Positions 24,178-33,522 of a stretch of DNA of 64,000 bases are shown here, piece after piece. Position 1 is the stretch's first letter, and each line of letters starts with the position of its first letter. The notes under the pieces were generated by a model. That model was given only the letters and a program-made list of their open reading frames with translations, was not told the origin of the DNA and did no database searches. The translations under genes and the position numbers were made by a program. The DNA lies in NCBI GenBank assembly GCA_963761475.1, contig CAVXGT010000033.1, positions 33,004 through 97,003 on the forward strand, read 5' to 3'. Source of the DNA: Ga0077555 sp963761475. GTDB lineage: Bacteria; Pseudomonadota; Alphaproteobacteria; Rhizobiales; Hyphomicrobiaceae.

Positions 24178-26301
24178 ATGACCGCTGCTATCCGTCGTGA
24201 ACCCCGGCTCGAGGCGCCTTCGATGCCGGAGGCCAAGCCGCTCTTCTCCTATCGCCGCCACTGGGCGCACAGGTTCGGCACGGCACCGGTGCTGCCGATG
24301 ACGCGGGCCGAGATGGATGCGCTCGGCTGGGATGAATGCGACATCATCCTGGTGACCGGCGATGCCTATGTGGACCATCCGAGCTTCGGGATGGCGCTGG
24401 TCGGTCGATTGCTGGAGGCGCAGGGCTTCAGGGTGGGCATGCTGGCGCAGCCGGACTGGCAGTCGGCGGAGCCGTTCAAAGAACTGGGCAAGCCGGCGCT
24501 GTTCTTCGGCGTCACGGGTGGCAACATGGATTCGATGGTGAACCGCTACACCGCGGATCGCCGTCTTCGCCACAACGACGCCTATACGCCGGGCGGCGAG
24601 GGCGGCAAGCGGCCGGACCGGTCGGTGATCGTCTATGCGCAGCGGTGCCGGGAAGCCTATCCGGATGCGGCGGTGGTGGTTGGCGGCATCGAGGCGTCGC
24701 TGCGCCGGATCGCGCACTACGACTACTGGTCGGACAAGGTGCGCCGCTCGATCCTGGTGGATTCGAAGGCGGATCTGCTGATCTTCGGCAATGCCGAGCG
24801 CGCCGTCGTGGAAGTGGCGCACAGGCTGGCGCGTTCCAAGGACGAGAAGAGCGTGGCGTTTGCGGCCATGGACGACATTCGCGGCGTGGCGTTGATGACG
24901 CGGGCGGTACCCGAGGGGGTTGTCGAGTTGCACGCCGACGACCTGGAGGCGGCCGACGAGGGCGCCCGGATGACGCGAGGCACCGACTGTGTCGTGCGGT
25001 TGCCTTCATTCGAGCAGGTGGCGGCGGACCCGGAAGCCTATGCGAGAGCGTCACGCGTGCTGCATCGGGAATCGAACCCGGGCAACGCGCGGCCGCTGGT
25101 GCAGCGGCATGGCGATCGGGAGCTCTGGGTGAGCCCGCCGCCGGTGCCGCTCACGACCGAGGAGATGGACGCCGTCTACGAGCTGCCCTACGCGCGGCGG
25201 CCGCATCCGGCCTACGGGGAGGAGAAGATCCCGGCCTGGGAGATGATCCGTTTCTCGGTGACGATCATGCGCGGCTGCTTCGGCGGCTGCACGTTCTGCT
25301 CGATCACGGAGCATGAAGGGCGGATCATCCAGAACCGCTCGGAAGCCTCGGTGCTGGCGGAGATCGAGGCCATTCGCGACAAGACTCCGGGTTTTACGGG
25401 ACACATCTCGGATATCGGCGGGCCGACGGCCAACATGTACCGGATGGCGTGCAAGGAACGCAGCATCGAGGCGGCGTGCCGGCGGTTATCTTGCGTCTAT
25501 CCGGAGATCTGCCCGAACCTCGATACCAGCCACGAGGCGCTGATCCAGCTCTATCGCAAGGCGCGAGAGCTGCCTGGGATCAAGAAGGTCAACGTGGCCT
25601 CGGGCGTGCGTTACGATCTTGCGGTGAAGAGTCCGACCTATGTGAAAGAACTCGTCACGCATCATGTCGGCGGCTACCTCAAGATCGCGCCGGAGCACGT
25701 CGAGGAGGGGCCGCTCTCCAAGATGATGAAACCCGGGATCGGCGCCTACGACCGGTTCAAGCAACTGTTCGACGATGCGGCGCGGAAGGCGGGGAAAGAG
25801 TATTTCCTGATCCCCTATTTCATCGCAGCGCATCCGGGCACGACGGACACCGACATGGTGGAGCTGGCGCTCTGGCTCAAGCGCAACAAGTACCGGGCGG
25901 ATCAGGTGCAGACGTTCCTGCCGTCGCCGATGGCGCTGGCAACAGCCATGTACCACTCCGGCAAGAACCCGCTGAAGGCGGTGCGGCGCGGGGCGTCGGA
26001 AGAGGTCGAGACGGTCAAGGGGCTGCGCCAGCGACGACTGCACAAGGCGTTCCTGCGCTATCACGATGCGGAGAACTGGCCGCTGCTGCGTGAGACGCTG
26101 AAAGCGATGGGACGGGCAGACCTGATCGGGTCAGGCAAGCACCAGCTCGTGCCGGCCTACCAGCCGAAGGGCACGGGTGAAGCTGGCGGGGAAGGACGAC
26201 GGCTCGGCCGCAAGCACGGCACGCAAAGGTTTACAACCAAAGGCGTGCCGCCGGTCAATGCCGGCCGAGCGCGGCCGAAAGGCCAGGCAAAGGGACGTTG
26301 A
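24178..26301 (+). CDS. YgiQ-family radical SAM protein
   Basis: Radical SAM enzyme of about 707 residues, normal for the YgiQ family. The N-terminal domain has the cobalamin-binding-like CDIILVTGDAYVDHPSFG and VVVGGIEASLRRIAHYDYW. The 4Fe-4S site is CFGGCTFC within TIMRGCFGGCTFCSITEHEG (about residue 365). Further family sequence: ISDIGGPTANMYRM, CPNLDTSHEALIQLYRKA and VDEG-type KIAPEHVEEGPLSKMMKPG. The C-terminus is a basic, probably disordered tail. The start at 24178 (MTAAIRREP) has GAGG just upstream; MPEAKPLFSYRR at 24223 is another choice. The reaction is not known for the family. Confidence 0.93.
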   Translation: MTAAIRREPRLEAPSMPEAKPLFSYRRHWAHRFGTAPVLPMTRAEMDALGWDECDIILVTGDAYVDHPSFGMALVGRLLEAQGFRVGMLAQPDWQSAEPFKELGKPALFFGVTGGNMDSMVNRYTADRRLRHNDAYTPGGEGGKRPDRSVIVYAQRCREAYPDAAVVVGGIEASLRRIAHYDYWSDKVRRSILVDSKADLLIFGNAERAVVEVAHRLARSKDEKSVAFAAMDDIRGVALMTRAVPEGVVELHADDLEAADEGARMTRGTDCVVRLPSFEQVAADPEAYARASRVLHRESNPGNARPLVQRHGDRELWVSPPPVPLTTEEMDAVYELPYARRPHPAYGEEKIPAWEMIRFSVTIMRGCFGGCTFCSITEHEGRIIQNRSEASVLAEIEAIRDKTPGFTGHISDIGGPTANMYRMACKERSIEAACRRLSCVYPEICPNLDTSHEALIQLYRKARELPGIKKVNVASGVRYDLAVKSPTYVKELVTHHVGGYLKIAPEHVEEGPLSKMMKPGIGAYDRFKQLFDDAARKAGKEYFLIPYFIAAHPGTTDTDMVELALWLKRNKYRADQVQTFLPSPMALATAMYHSGKNPLKAVRRGASEEVETVKGLRQRRLHKAFLRYHDAENWPLLRETLKAMGRADLIGSGKHQLVPAYQPKGTGEAGGEGRRLGRKHGTQRFTTKGVPPVNAGRARPKGQAKGR

Positions 26302-26320
26302 GCGCGCGGGGCCGCATGGC

Positions 26321-26818
26321 TCAGGTGTTGCTGCCGACCACGCGTTGGAGCTCGCGCAGGTGGCCATCGTCCAACTGCAATGCCAGCTCGATGGTTTCGC
26401 CATCCTTGAGTGCCAGCACAGTGCGCGAGGCGGCGTAGCCGTCGCGATCATAGGTGGTCTCGCGTGACAAGCCTGAAATGATAGCGAATGGCACGGGGCG
26501 GCGCTTCTCGGCGAAGGCATTGACGTGGATGAGTTCGAGGATGCGGTTCGACGTGTCGACCTGCAGGCCCATGATGGGGCCGGGCTGGAGAACGGACCAG
26601 GCGTAGATGCCAACGCAAAGGATCAGCATCGGGATCAGCAGCGCAGTGGTGACGAGATGGCCGTTGCGGATGGTGGCTGGCGCGATGAATGCCATGGCGA
26701 TGACCGATGCAACCAGGCCGATCAGCATCGGCGACAGGCCGTGCGCGACGGTCGTGTGATAGGTCTGACTGCCGGCGTTTTGATCCCCGTCATCAGTCAA
26801 CTGTGCAGTCTTATTCAT
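26321..26818 (-). CDS. Hypothetical two-helix membrane protein
   Basis: Protein of 165 residues starting MNKTAQLTDDGDQNAG, with GGAG 6 bases before the ATG. Two hydrophobic segments follow: LIGLVASVIAMAFIAPAT and TTALLIPMLILCVGIYAWSV. The C-terminal half is soluble and beta-rich, with LQVDTSNRILELIHVNAFAE and VLALKDGETIELALQLDDGH, resembling a PH-like membrane-linked domain. No family name assigned. It is convergent with the YgiQ gene, with 19 bases between. Confidence 0.65.
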   Translation of the reverse strand: MNKTAQLTDDGDQNAGSQTYHTTVAHGLSPMLIGLVASVIAMAFIAPATIRNGHLVTTALLIPMLILCVGIYAWSVLQPGPIMGLQVDTSNRILELIHVNAFAEKRRPVPFAIISGLSRETTYDRDGYAASRTVLALKDGETIELALQLDDGHLRELQRVVGSNT

Positions 26819-27066
26819 TGCGCGCTCCCTCGTACAACTCCCTGACATCTAACAAAAGTTAATTGAGATCGCGTGTGTCGAATTGATTGCATTTTATATT
26901 TCGGGTTTTCGCGGGCGTACTCCAGCCCGAGGCCAAGGCTTGGCCTTGGCCCAGCATTTGCGGCGCTGGGAGGGGCAGCGCTTGCCGAACGGGTGGCAGG
27001 GCGGGTTAACATGGCGGTGCGGGGCCGTGGCAACCGGCGCGCGCGGACCGGCAAGGAGGGCAAGCG

Positions 27067-27258
27067 ATGAACGACGAGGCGTTGAAGAAGCGGGCAGCCG
27101 AGCTTGGGCTCGAAAAGCTGGCGGCGCTGGCGCCGGACGATCTGAAGCGGGCGCTGGAGGGCTCGGCGGCACTGGCCGAGCGCTTGCCGCCCGACATCCA
27201 CTGGACAGAGGAGCCAGCGCATGTGTTCAGCTTGGCGCCGCGCAAGGGGGGCAAGTGA
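27067..27258 (+). CDS. DUF4089/AtzG-like small subunit
   Basis: Helical protein of 63 residues beginning MNDEALKKRAAELGLEKLA. The size, acidic helix content and position directly before an amidase match the DUF4089 (AtzG-like) family, whose members are GatC-like partners of amidase-signature enzymes; AtzG stabilises the carboxybiuret hydrolase AtzE. GGAGGGCAAGCG stands before the ATG. Its stop TGA overlaps the amidase ATG by one base, so production in equal amounts is likely. Confidence 0.75.
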   Translation: MNDEALKKRAAELGLEKLAALAPDDLKRALEGSAALAERLPPDIHWTEEPAHVFSLAPRKGGK

Positions 27259-28652
27259 TGAGCGATCTTGCCTATCTGGGGCTGGCGGAGGCGGCGCGGT
27301 CGATCGCTGCCAAATCGTTGTCACCGGTGGAGCTGACCGAGGCGCTAATTGCGCGCATCGAGAGACTCGATCCGAGGTATCACGCCTTCATCAAGCTGCT
27401 GCCCGATGACGCGCGCGCTGCCGCCAAGCAGGCGGAACGCGATGTCGTGGCTGGCAAGGCGTTGGGACCGCTGGCTGGCGTTCCCGTTGGGCTCAAGGAC
27501 ATCATCGATCTCGCAGGCGTGGCGACGACCTGCCACTCGAAGATCTTCGCAGGGCATGTGGCGCAGCACGATGCGGATGTGACGCGGCGGCTGAAGGGGG
27601 CGGGCGCCATCATCATGGGCAAGCTCGCCACGCACGAGTTCGCGATCGGCGGGCCGTCGTTCGACCTGCCGTGGCCGCCTGCGGTCAATCCATGGGGCGG
27701 GGCGCATTTCCCGGGCGGGTCGTCATCGGGCTCGGGCGTGGCGCTGGCGGCGGGGATGCTGCCGGGGGCGCTCGGAACCGACACGGGCGGCTCGGTTCGC
27801 AATCCGGCATCGATGTGCGCCATCGTCGGTATGAAGGCAACCTATGGGCGGGTGTCGCGTCGCGGCGTGTTTCCGCTGTCGTTCAGCCTGGACCACGTCG
27901 GGCCGATGACACGCGACGTTGCCGACAACGCGCTGCTGCTGCAAGTGCTGGCGGGCTACGACCCGGAGGATCCCGGCAGTGCGGACGTCGCCGTGCCGGA
28001 CTTCTCGGCTGAGCTCGGTCAGGGCGTGAAGGGCTTGCGGATTGGCCACGTGCGCCACTTCTACGACGGCGATGAGACGGCGCATCCGGAGATGGCGGCG
28101 GCGATCGACAAGGCGGCCGCTGTGCTGCGGGAGCTCGGGGCCGAGGTGGTGGAGATCCGGTTGCCGTCGCTGCAGGAGTATGCGGCTTGCAACCGCACGA
28201 TCATCGGCTCGGAGGCCTACGCCATTCATCGGCGGTTCCTCAGGGATCGGCCTGGTGACTACGGGCAGCTCGCGCGGCAGCGCATCCTCACCGGCGCGGG
28301 TATTCTGGCTGCCGACTACGTCGATGCGTTGCGGTTGAAATCGCGGTTGATCGCGGCGACGCAGGCGGCGATGCAGGGGCTCGATGCGATTGTGACGGCC
28401 TCAAGCATGGACCCGCCGCCACGCCTCGACGATGCTGAAGAGAACGCGCGCGTCTATCCGAGGCAGGCGCGGCAGCCGTTCAACGTCACCGGGCAGCCGG
28501 CGATCGCGGTGCCGGCGGGGTTCACGGCTGGCGGCCTGCCGCTCGCCATCCAGATTGCCGGGCATGCCTGGCAGGAGGCCCGCGTGTATCGCATCGCCGC
28601 GGCCTACGAGGCGGCAACGGGGTGGGGCAAGCGGCGGCCCGAGATCGCGTAG
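27258..28652 (+). CDS. Amidase-signature hydrolase (partner of AtzG-like protein)
   Basis: Amidase-signature enzyme, 464 residues. The Ser-cisSer-Lys triad is visible: Lys80 in VGLKDIIDLAGV, Ser155 in the GGSSSGSGVAL loop and the nucleophile Ser179 in GTDTGGSVRNPA. It cleaves an amide or carbamoyl group in the cytoplasm. The AtzG-like gene in front suggests an AtzE-type heteromer, but the sequence could equally be a general amidase, so no symbol is given. It starts one base into the previous stop codon. A 9-pair hairpin follows the gene. Confidence 0.88.
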   Translation: MSDLAYLGLAEAARSIAAKSLSPVELTEALIARIERLDPRYHAFIKLLPDDARAAAKQAERDVVAGKALGPLAGVPVGLKDIIDLAGVATTCHSKIFAGHVAQHDADVTRRLKGAGAIIMGKLATHEFAIGGPSFDLPWPPAVNPWGGAHFPGGSSSGSGVALAAGMLPGALGTDTGGSVRNPASMCAIVGMKATYGRVSRRGVFPLSFSLDHVGPMTRDVADNALLLQVLAGYDPEDPGSADVAVPDFSAELGQGVKGLRIGHVRHFYDGDETAHPEMAAAIDKAAAVLRELGAEVVEIRLPSLQEYAACNRTIIGSEAYAIHRRFLRDRPGDYGQLARQRILTGAGILAADYVDALRLKSRLIAATQAAMQGLDAIVTASSMDPPPRLDDAEENARVYPRQARQPFNVTGQPAIAVPAGFTAGGLPLAIQIAGHAWQEARVYRIAAAYEAATGWGKRRPEIA

Positions 28653-28661
28653 GGCGCGTGC

Positions 28662-28684
28662 GCGAGGGGCGCTGAGCCCCTCGC
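28662..28684. terminator. Hairpin after the amidase gene
   Basis: GCGAGGGGC and GCCCCTCGC pair perfectly over 9 bases around GCTGA, 9 bases after the amidase stop. No U-tract follows, so its efficiency as a terminator is uncertain. Confidence 0.5.
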
Positions 28685-29203
28685 AGCCCGAAGGCCCAAG
28701 CAGCGCTGATGCTCCCAGCATGCGCGGCGCGCGCACAAACTTATCCCCGTCAGCAAAAGACCGCCTATCCTCCGGCCTGCTCGCCTCGACGGGGACGCTG
28801 CCGGAGGCATCCGTCTGTGGAGGCAAGTGTCGCTCCTGGCGCGGGACGCGCGCAACGCGGGCAAGCGGCATGATCTCGTGGCCCGGGCCCTGGCCGCAAT
28901 CGTGCCGTCGCCGCCGAAGTCGAAGGCCTACGGGCCGGACGATTTCAGCGCCTCGTGGCTGCGCACCTACGTTCGCCAGCCTGCCAGTGAGTCCGGGTGT
29001 GCTCCGGTCACGCATGACCTGTCCGACGTGTCCGCTGGGTGGAGAAAGCGAGCGACAAAAGAGGGCGGTGCGCCGCTCAAACTTCCCGGACGGGCGTACC
29101 GCCCTTTCCCCATTTTTCTCACCACGGCGCGACAACGCGCGCGTGGACGCAAGCGCTGGGATTGAGTGAAGGCGGTGCTGTGTTGGCCCGGCGATTGGTA
29201 CAC
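28685..29203. other. Intergenic region, ~520 bases, between convergent genes
   Basis: No convincing gene. Frames are open on both strands, as usual at high GC, but show no family sequence or good start site. At 29062 to 29105 the arms AGGGCGGT and ACCGCCCT can pair around a 28-base loop, and TTTCCCCATTTTTCTC follows on the + strand. This looks like an intrinsic terminator for a + transcript and could end a small RNA encoded in this region. Confidence 0.4.
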
Positions 29204-30293
29204 TCAGGCCCAGCCTTGGACAACGGCTGCTTCGTGGCGAAGGCGCTCGGGCGAACCCAGCAACTGACGGTTGGTGTCGATGCGCTTCCACCAATAGTGC
29301 AGGCCGAGCAAGTCGGTGAAGCCCATGCCGCCATGCACCTCGGTCGCGTGGCGGGCGACCTCGCGGCAGACGTCGTCGAGATGGGCCTTGGCCTGCAGGG
29401 CTGCAACGCGGGCCTCGTCGGGCATGGCGTCCTGGGCGTAGGCGGCAAACCACACGAGGCTTCGGCAGGGCTCGAGCATGGTGGCGATGTCCGCGAGCGT
29501 GTGCTTGACGCCCTGGAAGGAGCCGATGACACGGCCGAATTGCTGCCGCTCCTTGGCGTAGGCGACGGCCTGGTCGAGCATCGCCTGGGCAGCGCCGAGG
29601 CTGTCGGCTGCGAGCATGACGCGACCGGCATCGAGGACGCGGGTGCGGGCGGCAGCGGGATCGTTGGCGGCGTTGAGAAGGGTGATCGATGCGGCGTCGA
29701 AGGTGACGTCCATCAGCGGACGGGTGCGGTCGAGGCTCGGCAGCATCGTGGCGGTGACGCCGGGCGCGTCTAGGGCGGCGATGGCGGCGCGGCCGTCGGC
29801 CAGATAGACGAGGACGTGCGTGGCGCCGCCGCCATCGAGGATGCGGGTGAGACGGCCCGTGAGCTTGTCGCCGTCGAGGTTCAGCGTGTTGGCGCCGGTC
29901 TGGCCGAGGGGGCCTGCAAAACCAACGGCGAAGCGGGCGGAACCATCGGCGATTTTCGCGAGCCAGGCCTGCTGCTGGTCTTCGGTGGCGCTGGCCTTGA
30001 GGGCCATCGGCGCCAGCACGAGGCTTGCGGCAAAGGGACCGGGGACGGCGTGGTAGCCGATGCATTCGGCGGCGACGGCGGCATCGAGCACGCCGAGGCC
30101 GGAGCCGCCGTGACGCTCGGGCACCATAAGGCCTGAGACGCCCTGCTCGACAAGGCCCTGCCAAAGCTCGGGATCGTCAGCGGCGGGCTTGGCCGATATT
30201 TGGCGCCGGCGCTCCATCGGGAAGGTGCTCGGCGAAGAAACCGCGCAGGGACTGGTCGAGCATTTTCTGCTCGTCGGTGAGGGCAAATTCCAT
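29204..30293 (-). CDS. Acyl-CoA dehydrogenase family protein, short form (frameshift near N-terminus)
   Basis: Flavin-dependent acyl-CoA dehydrogenase, 362 residues if a single extra base is ignored. The natural start is ATG at 30293 (MEFALTDEQKMLDQSLRGFF), but that frame stops after 38 codons; after AEHLP the family sequence continues in the next frame as MERRRQISAKPAADD. The switch is at the GGG of 30219 to 30221 (CCC on the coding strand). The C-terminal domain shows YAKERQQFGRVIGSFQGVKH and HATEVHGGMGFTD. It lies 26 bases downstream of a second, longer dehydrogenase and probably forms a heteromer with it. Confidence 0.82.
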
Positions 30294-30319
30294 GACCTAT
30301 TCCTGGGCTTATTCCTGAG

Positions 30320-31528
30320 TCAGGTCGAAGTCGCGGTCTTGGGCTCGCGTGGCAGACCGAGGCCGCGCTCGCCGATGATGTTGCGCTGGATGTTCGAGGA
30401 GCCGCCGCCAATGATGAGGCCGATGTCGTACATGTTGTCGACGTGCCAGGCAGTGGCCTCATCGGGCTCGGCGATGGCATCGTCGGGCTCGTAGACGAGA
30501 CCGGCGGCCCCCATGACATCGACGGCAAGCGAAGACAGGCGATAGGCGATGACGGTGCCGTGGTACTTGACGATCAGGCGCCCGAGACCCGCATCCTCGC
30601 CGCTGGCCTGCTGGGTGAGCAGACGGAGGCCATGATAGCGCGCGGCCATCACCTCGCCCTGCAGCTTCATGAGGCGATCGCGGTACTCGGGGATCGCGAT
30701 TGCGGGCTGACCGTCGATCTCGGTCTTCAGCATCATCTCGCGGATACGCTCGAAACGGGTGGTGAGCTTGTTGGCGTCGCCGAGGTACTGGCGCTCGTAC
30801 TTCAGCGTGATGTTGGCGACCTTCCAGCCGTCGCCGCGCCCCATCACGATCTGATCGACGGGGACGCGGACGTCGGTGAAGAAGGTCTCGTTGAAGGTGG
30901 CGCGGCCGGTCATGGTGACGAGGGGGCGGACCTCGATGCCGGGCGCGGACATGGGCAGCAGCAGATACGAGAGGCCGGCGTGCTTGGAGGCGTCGGGCTC
31001 GGTGCGGCAGAGCAGGAACATCATGTCGGCGTAGTGGGCCGACGAGGTCCAGATCTTCTGGCCGTTGATGACGTAGTGGCCGTCCTCGATGCGGGCGGAG
31101 GTGCGGGCGTTGGCAAGGTCCGAGCCGGAGCCCGGCTCGGAGTAGCCCTGGCACCAGATGATGTCGCCGCGGATCGTGGGCTCGATCCAGCGCTTGCATT
31201 GCTCGGGTGTGCCAACCTCGAGCAGGGTGGGCACCAGCATGGAGATGCCCTGGTTGCGGATGCCGGGATCGATGCCGGCGCGGGAGAACTCGTCGGCGAT
31301 GACGGCCAGCTCAAGCAGATCGAAGGGCAAGCCGGCGCCGCCGTACTCGGTCGGGATGTTGCGCGCGACATAGGCATGATCGAGCAGGATCTTCTGCCAT
31401 TCGAGCGCCTTGGGACTGGGCTTGGTTCGGCCACCACCGGCGCGGGGCGACAGGTGGCCCTTGGCGTCTATGAAGGCCAGAACCTCGCTGCGCAGGGCCA
31501 GATACTTCTCGGAGTAGGTCAGGTTCAC
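30320..31528 (-). CDS. Acyl-CoA dehydrogenase
   Basis: Acyl-CoA dehydrogenase of 402 residues. Typical elements are IPTEYGGAGLPFDLLELAV, WCQGYSEPGSGSDLA with INGQKIWTSSAHYADMMFLL for FAD and substrate binding, and NIQRNIIGERGLGLPRE at the end. The start is GTG at 31528 (VNLTYSEKYLALRSE) because GGAGG stands 7 bases before it; an ATG 51 bases upstream has no such site. With the shorter dehydrogenase downstream it forms a pair resembling the heteromeric dehydrogenases of steroid or aromatic acid catabolism. Substrate unknown. Confidence 0.9.
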   Translation of the reverse strand: MNLTYSEKYLALRSEVLAFIDAKGHLSPRAGGGRTKPSPKALEWQKILLDHAYVARNIPTEYGGAGLPFDLLELAVIADEFSRAGIDPGIRNQGISMLVPTLLEVGTPEQCKRWIEPTIRGDIIWCQGYSEPGSGSDLANARTSARIEDGHYVINGQKIWTSSAHYADMMFLLCRTEPDASKHAGLSYLLLPMSAPGIEVRPLVTMTGRATFNETFFTDVRVPVDQIVMGRGDGWKVANITLKYERQYLGDANKLTTRFERIREMMLKTEIDGQPAIAIPEYRDRLMKLQGEVMAARYHGLRLLTQQASGEDAGLGRLIVKYHGTVIAYRLSSLAVDVMGAAGLVYEPDDAIAEPDEATAWHVDNMYDIGLIIGGGSSNIQRNIIGERGLGLPREPKTATST

Positions 31529-31630
31529 GTGAGTGCCTCCGCCGATGCCATCCTCAGCTCGAGAGCCAGACTGCGTCATCGGCGGGATGGCGTCCAGTGG
31601 GGGCGTCAGTGAGAGCGCTTGCGGGCTGGC

Positions 31631-32876
31631 TCAGGCTTCGAGGCGCTTGGGAAGCCCGGGGGCGTTGACGATGCGACGCGCCTTGTCGCCCAACGCCATT
31701 TCGTAGGCCGCGAGCAGTTGAGCGCGCTCGGTCTCCCAGCGCAGCAGAGCCTTGGCGCGCTCCTGGCCACGACCGGCAAGTTCGGCACGCAATGCTTCAT
31801 CGTCGATCAGGCGCGCCATCTGGCCGGCCAGCTCGATCGGGTCGTTGTTGCCGGCATAGAGCGCAGCGTCACCGGAGATCCTGCGCGCCTTCGACGAGAT
31901 CGAAGCCGACGAACGGAATGCCGAGCGTCATGTACTCGAACACCTTGTTCATGGAGATCTTGTCGTTGTAGCCGTTCTTCGGGATCGGGAATGACGCCGA
32001 TGTCGAAGGTCGAGAGCGCGGCCGAGCAGCGGCTCGCCCGACATGAAGCCGGTGAAGGTGACGTAGTCGTCGAGACCGAGCCTTGTGGTCTGGCGCTTCA
32101 GGTCTTCGAGCGCGGTTCCGGAGCCGACAATGACGCATTGGGTGTCGTCGACGGCCCTCCTTGTGGACGAGTTCGTGCATGGCGTCGATCAGGAGGTCGA
32201 CGCCATCCTGGGCGCCCATGATGCCGACATAGCCGACGACGTGGCGGCGACCGTTTCTCAGGTCAGCGCGCGGCGCGGTACGCTTGAAGCGGGAGACGTC
32301 GGGGATCGAGCGTACGATGAAGACGCGATCAGGGTCCATGCCGCCGCGCTCGACGGCGATCTGCTTGAAGGTCTCGTTGGTGGCGATCGAGACATCGGCG
32401 GTGCGGAAGGTCAGGCGCTCGAGCCGCAGCAGGAGGCGGTGAAAGAAACCGCGCCGGCCGAACTTGGCCTCGTAGAGCTCGGGATTGATGTCGTGGTGGT
32501 CGAAGACGAATGGCGTGCCGAGCAGGGCTTTGAAGAAGGCCGCGATCAGGAAGATGGTGTCAGGCGGATTGCAGGCCTGGATGCAATCGAAGCCGACCTT
32601 GAAGTAGGCACGCCAGGCGAGGACGAATTCCCAGAAGAGGGCCCAGGAGTACTCGATGGCGTAGCCAAGTGCGCCGTCGGCCTCGAGGGGCAGGGGATGG
32701 CGGAAGATGTGGATGCCTTCGAGCTGCTCGTAGGAGGCGCGATAGCGGCCGCCGCGTGGGCAGACGACGGACACGGTATAGCCCGCATCACGCAATGTGG
32801 TCGCTTCCTGCCAGACGCGCCGATCCAGCGGCACGGTCAGGTTTTCGACGATGATCAGGATACCCGGCTTCGACAC
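31631..32876 (-). pseudogene. Glycosyltransferase family 4 protein (four frameshifts)
   Basis: Cytoplasmic sugar transferase of the GT4 type used in exopolysaccharide or O-antigen assembly. It starts at GTG 32876 (VSKPGILIIVENLTVPLDRR) with GGAG 7 bases upstream. The first 230 residues read normally, with CNPPDTIFLIAAFFKALLGT and FVFDHHDINPELYEAKFGR. Then the family sequence changes frame near 32155, 32021, 31982 and 31886: pieces such as QCVIVGSGTALEDLK, GVIPDP, KNGYNDKISMNKVFEYM and SGDAALYAGNNDPIEL are each intact but in different frames. Each change equals one extra base. Removing four bases gives exactly 414 codons. Either decay or sequence error. Confidence 0.78.
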
Positions 32877-33249
32877 GCCATTACTCCACCACCGGGAACG
32901 GTGCCACTGGGGGCGGCCCGCTCCTTCTTTCCCCGGGGGAGTCTTGCCGGAAAGACGTGAAGAGTTCGTCTGCAGGCATGGCAAACGGGGCGTGGGGGGA
33001 CGTGCCAATTCGGGACTGCGATTTGGATTGGTGTTTTGTCTTGGGCGGGCGGCGCCGCGTCTGCGCGAGGGACGCAGTTGGCAGCGGGCCGAGGGCAGGG
33101 CGGCATCGGAATTGCAGCTTGCCTAGCGACCGCCTCGATTTCGCGGGTGTGCGGACTTGACGCGCGGGGCTCGCAGTGCAGAGTCCGGGACGAGCTTAAC
33201 AGAGTGTTAAAGGCGACAGGCGGTGGTCGGTCGGCTGGGGAGAGTGGAT

Positions 33250-33522
33250 GTGAGCAGCGGCAGGCGCAACATTCCGAGACGGCACCGGATCGACCTTGCG
33301 ACCGTGCGCGAGACACTCGCCTACATGCACGGAGACATGGCCCACGTGCCGGAACTCGAGGCCGTGCGCCGGGCGCTGGGCAATGCGATTGCCGAGGTCG
33401 ATGCTGCTGGGCACGCCGAGGTCAGCGCGGGTGGGGCTCGCCATCTTGTGGATGTCGCTGGCGGAACGAACGTGGTCGGTCTGGCCGAGATGCGGTTTGA
33501 AAAATGGCAGCCTCCGCGCTGA
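33250..33522 (+). CDS. Small hypothetical protein
   Basis: About 90 residues from GTG at 33250 (VSSGRRNIPRRHRIDLATV), with GGAG 7 bases upstream; GTG codons at 33223 and 33244 are alternatives. The middle, ETLAYMHGDMAHVPELEAV and RRALGNAIAEVDAA, is likely alpha-helical. No family name known to me. It stands alone, divergent from the glycosyltransferase and convergent with bamB. Confidence 0.55.
   Translation: MSSGRRNIPRRHRIDLATVRETLAYMHGDMAHVPELEAVRRALGNAIAEVDAAGHAEVSAGGARHLVDVAGGTNVVGLAEMRFEKWQPPR

Noticed and set aside
28401..30164. A 587-codon minus-strand frame across the amidase end and the dehydrogenase
   Set aside because: Arg/Pro-rich shadow of two real genes; no recognisable sequence.
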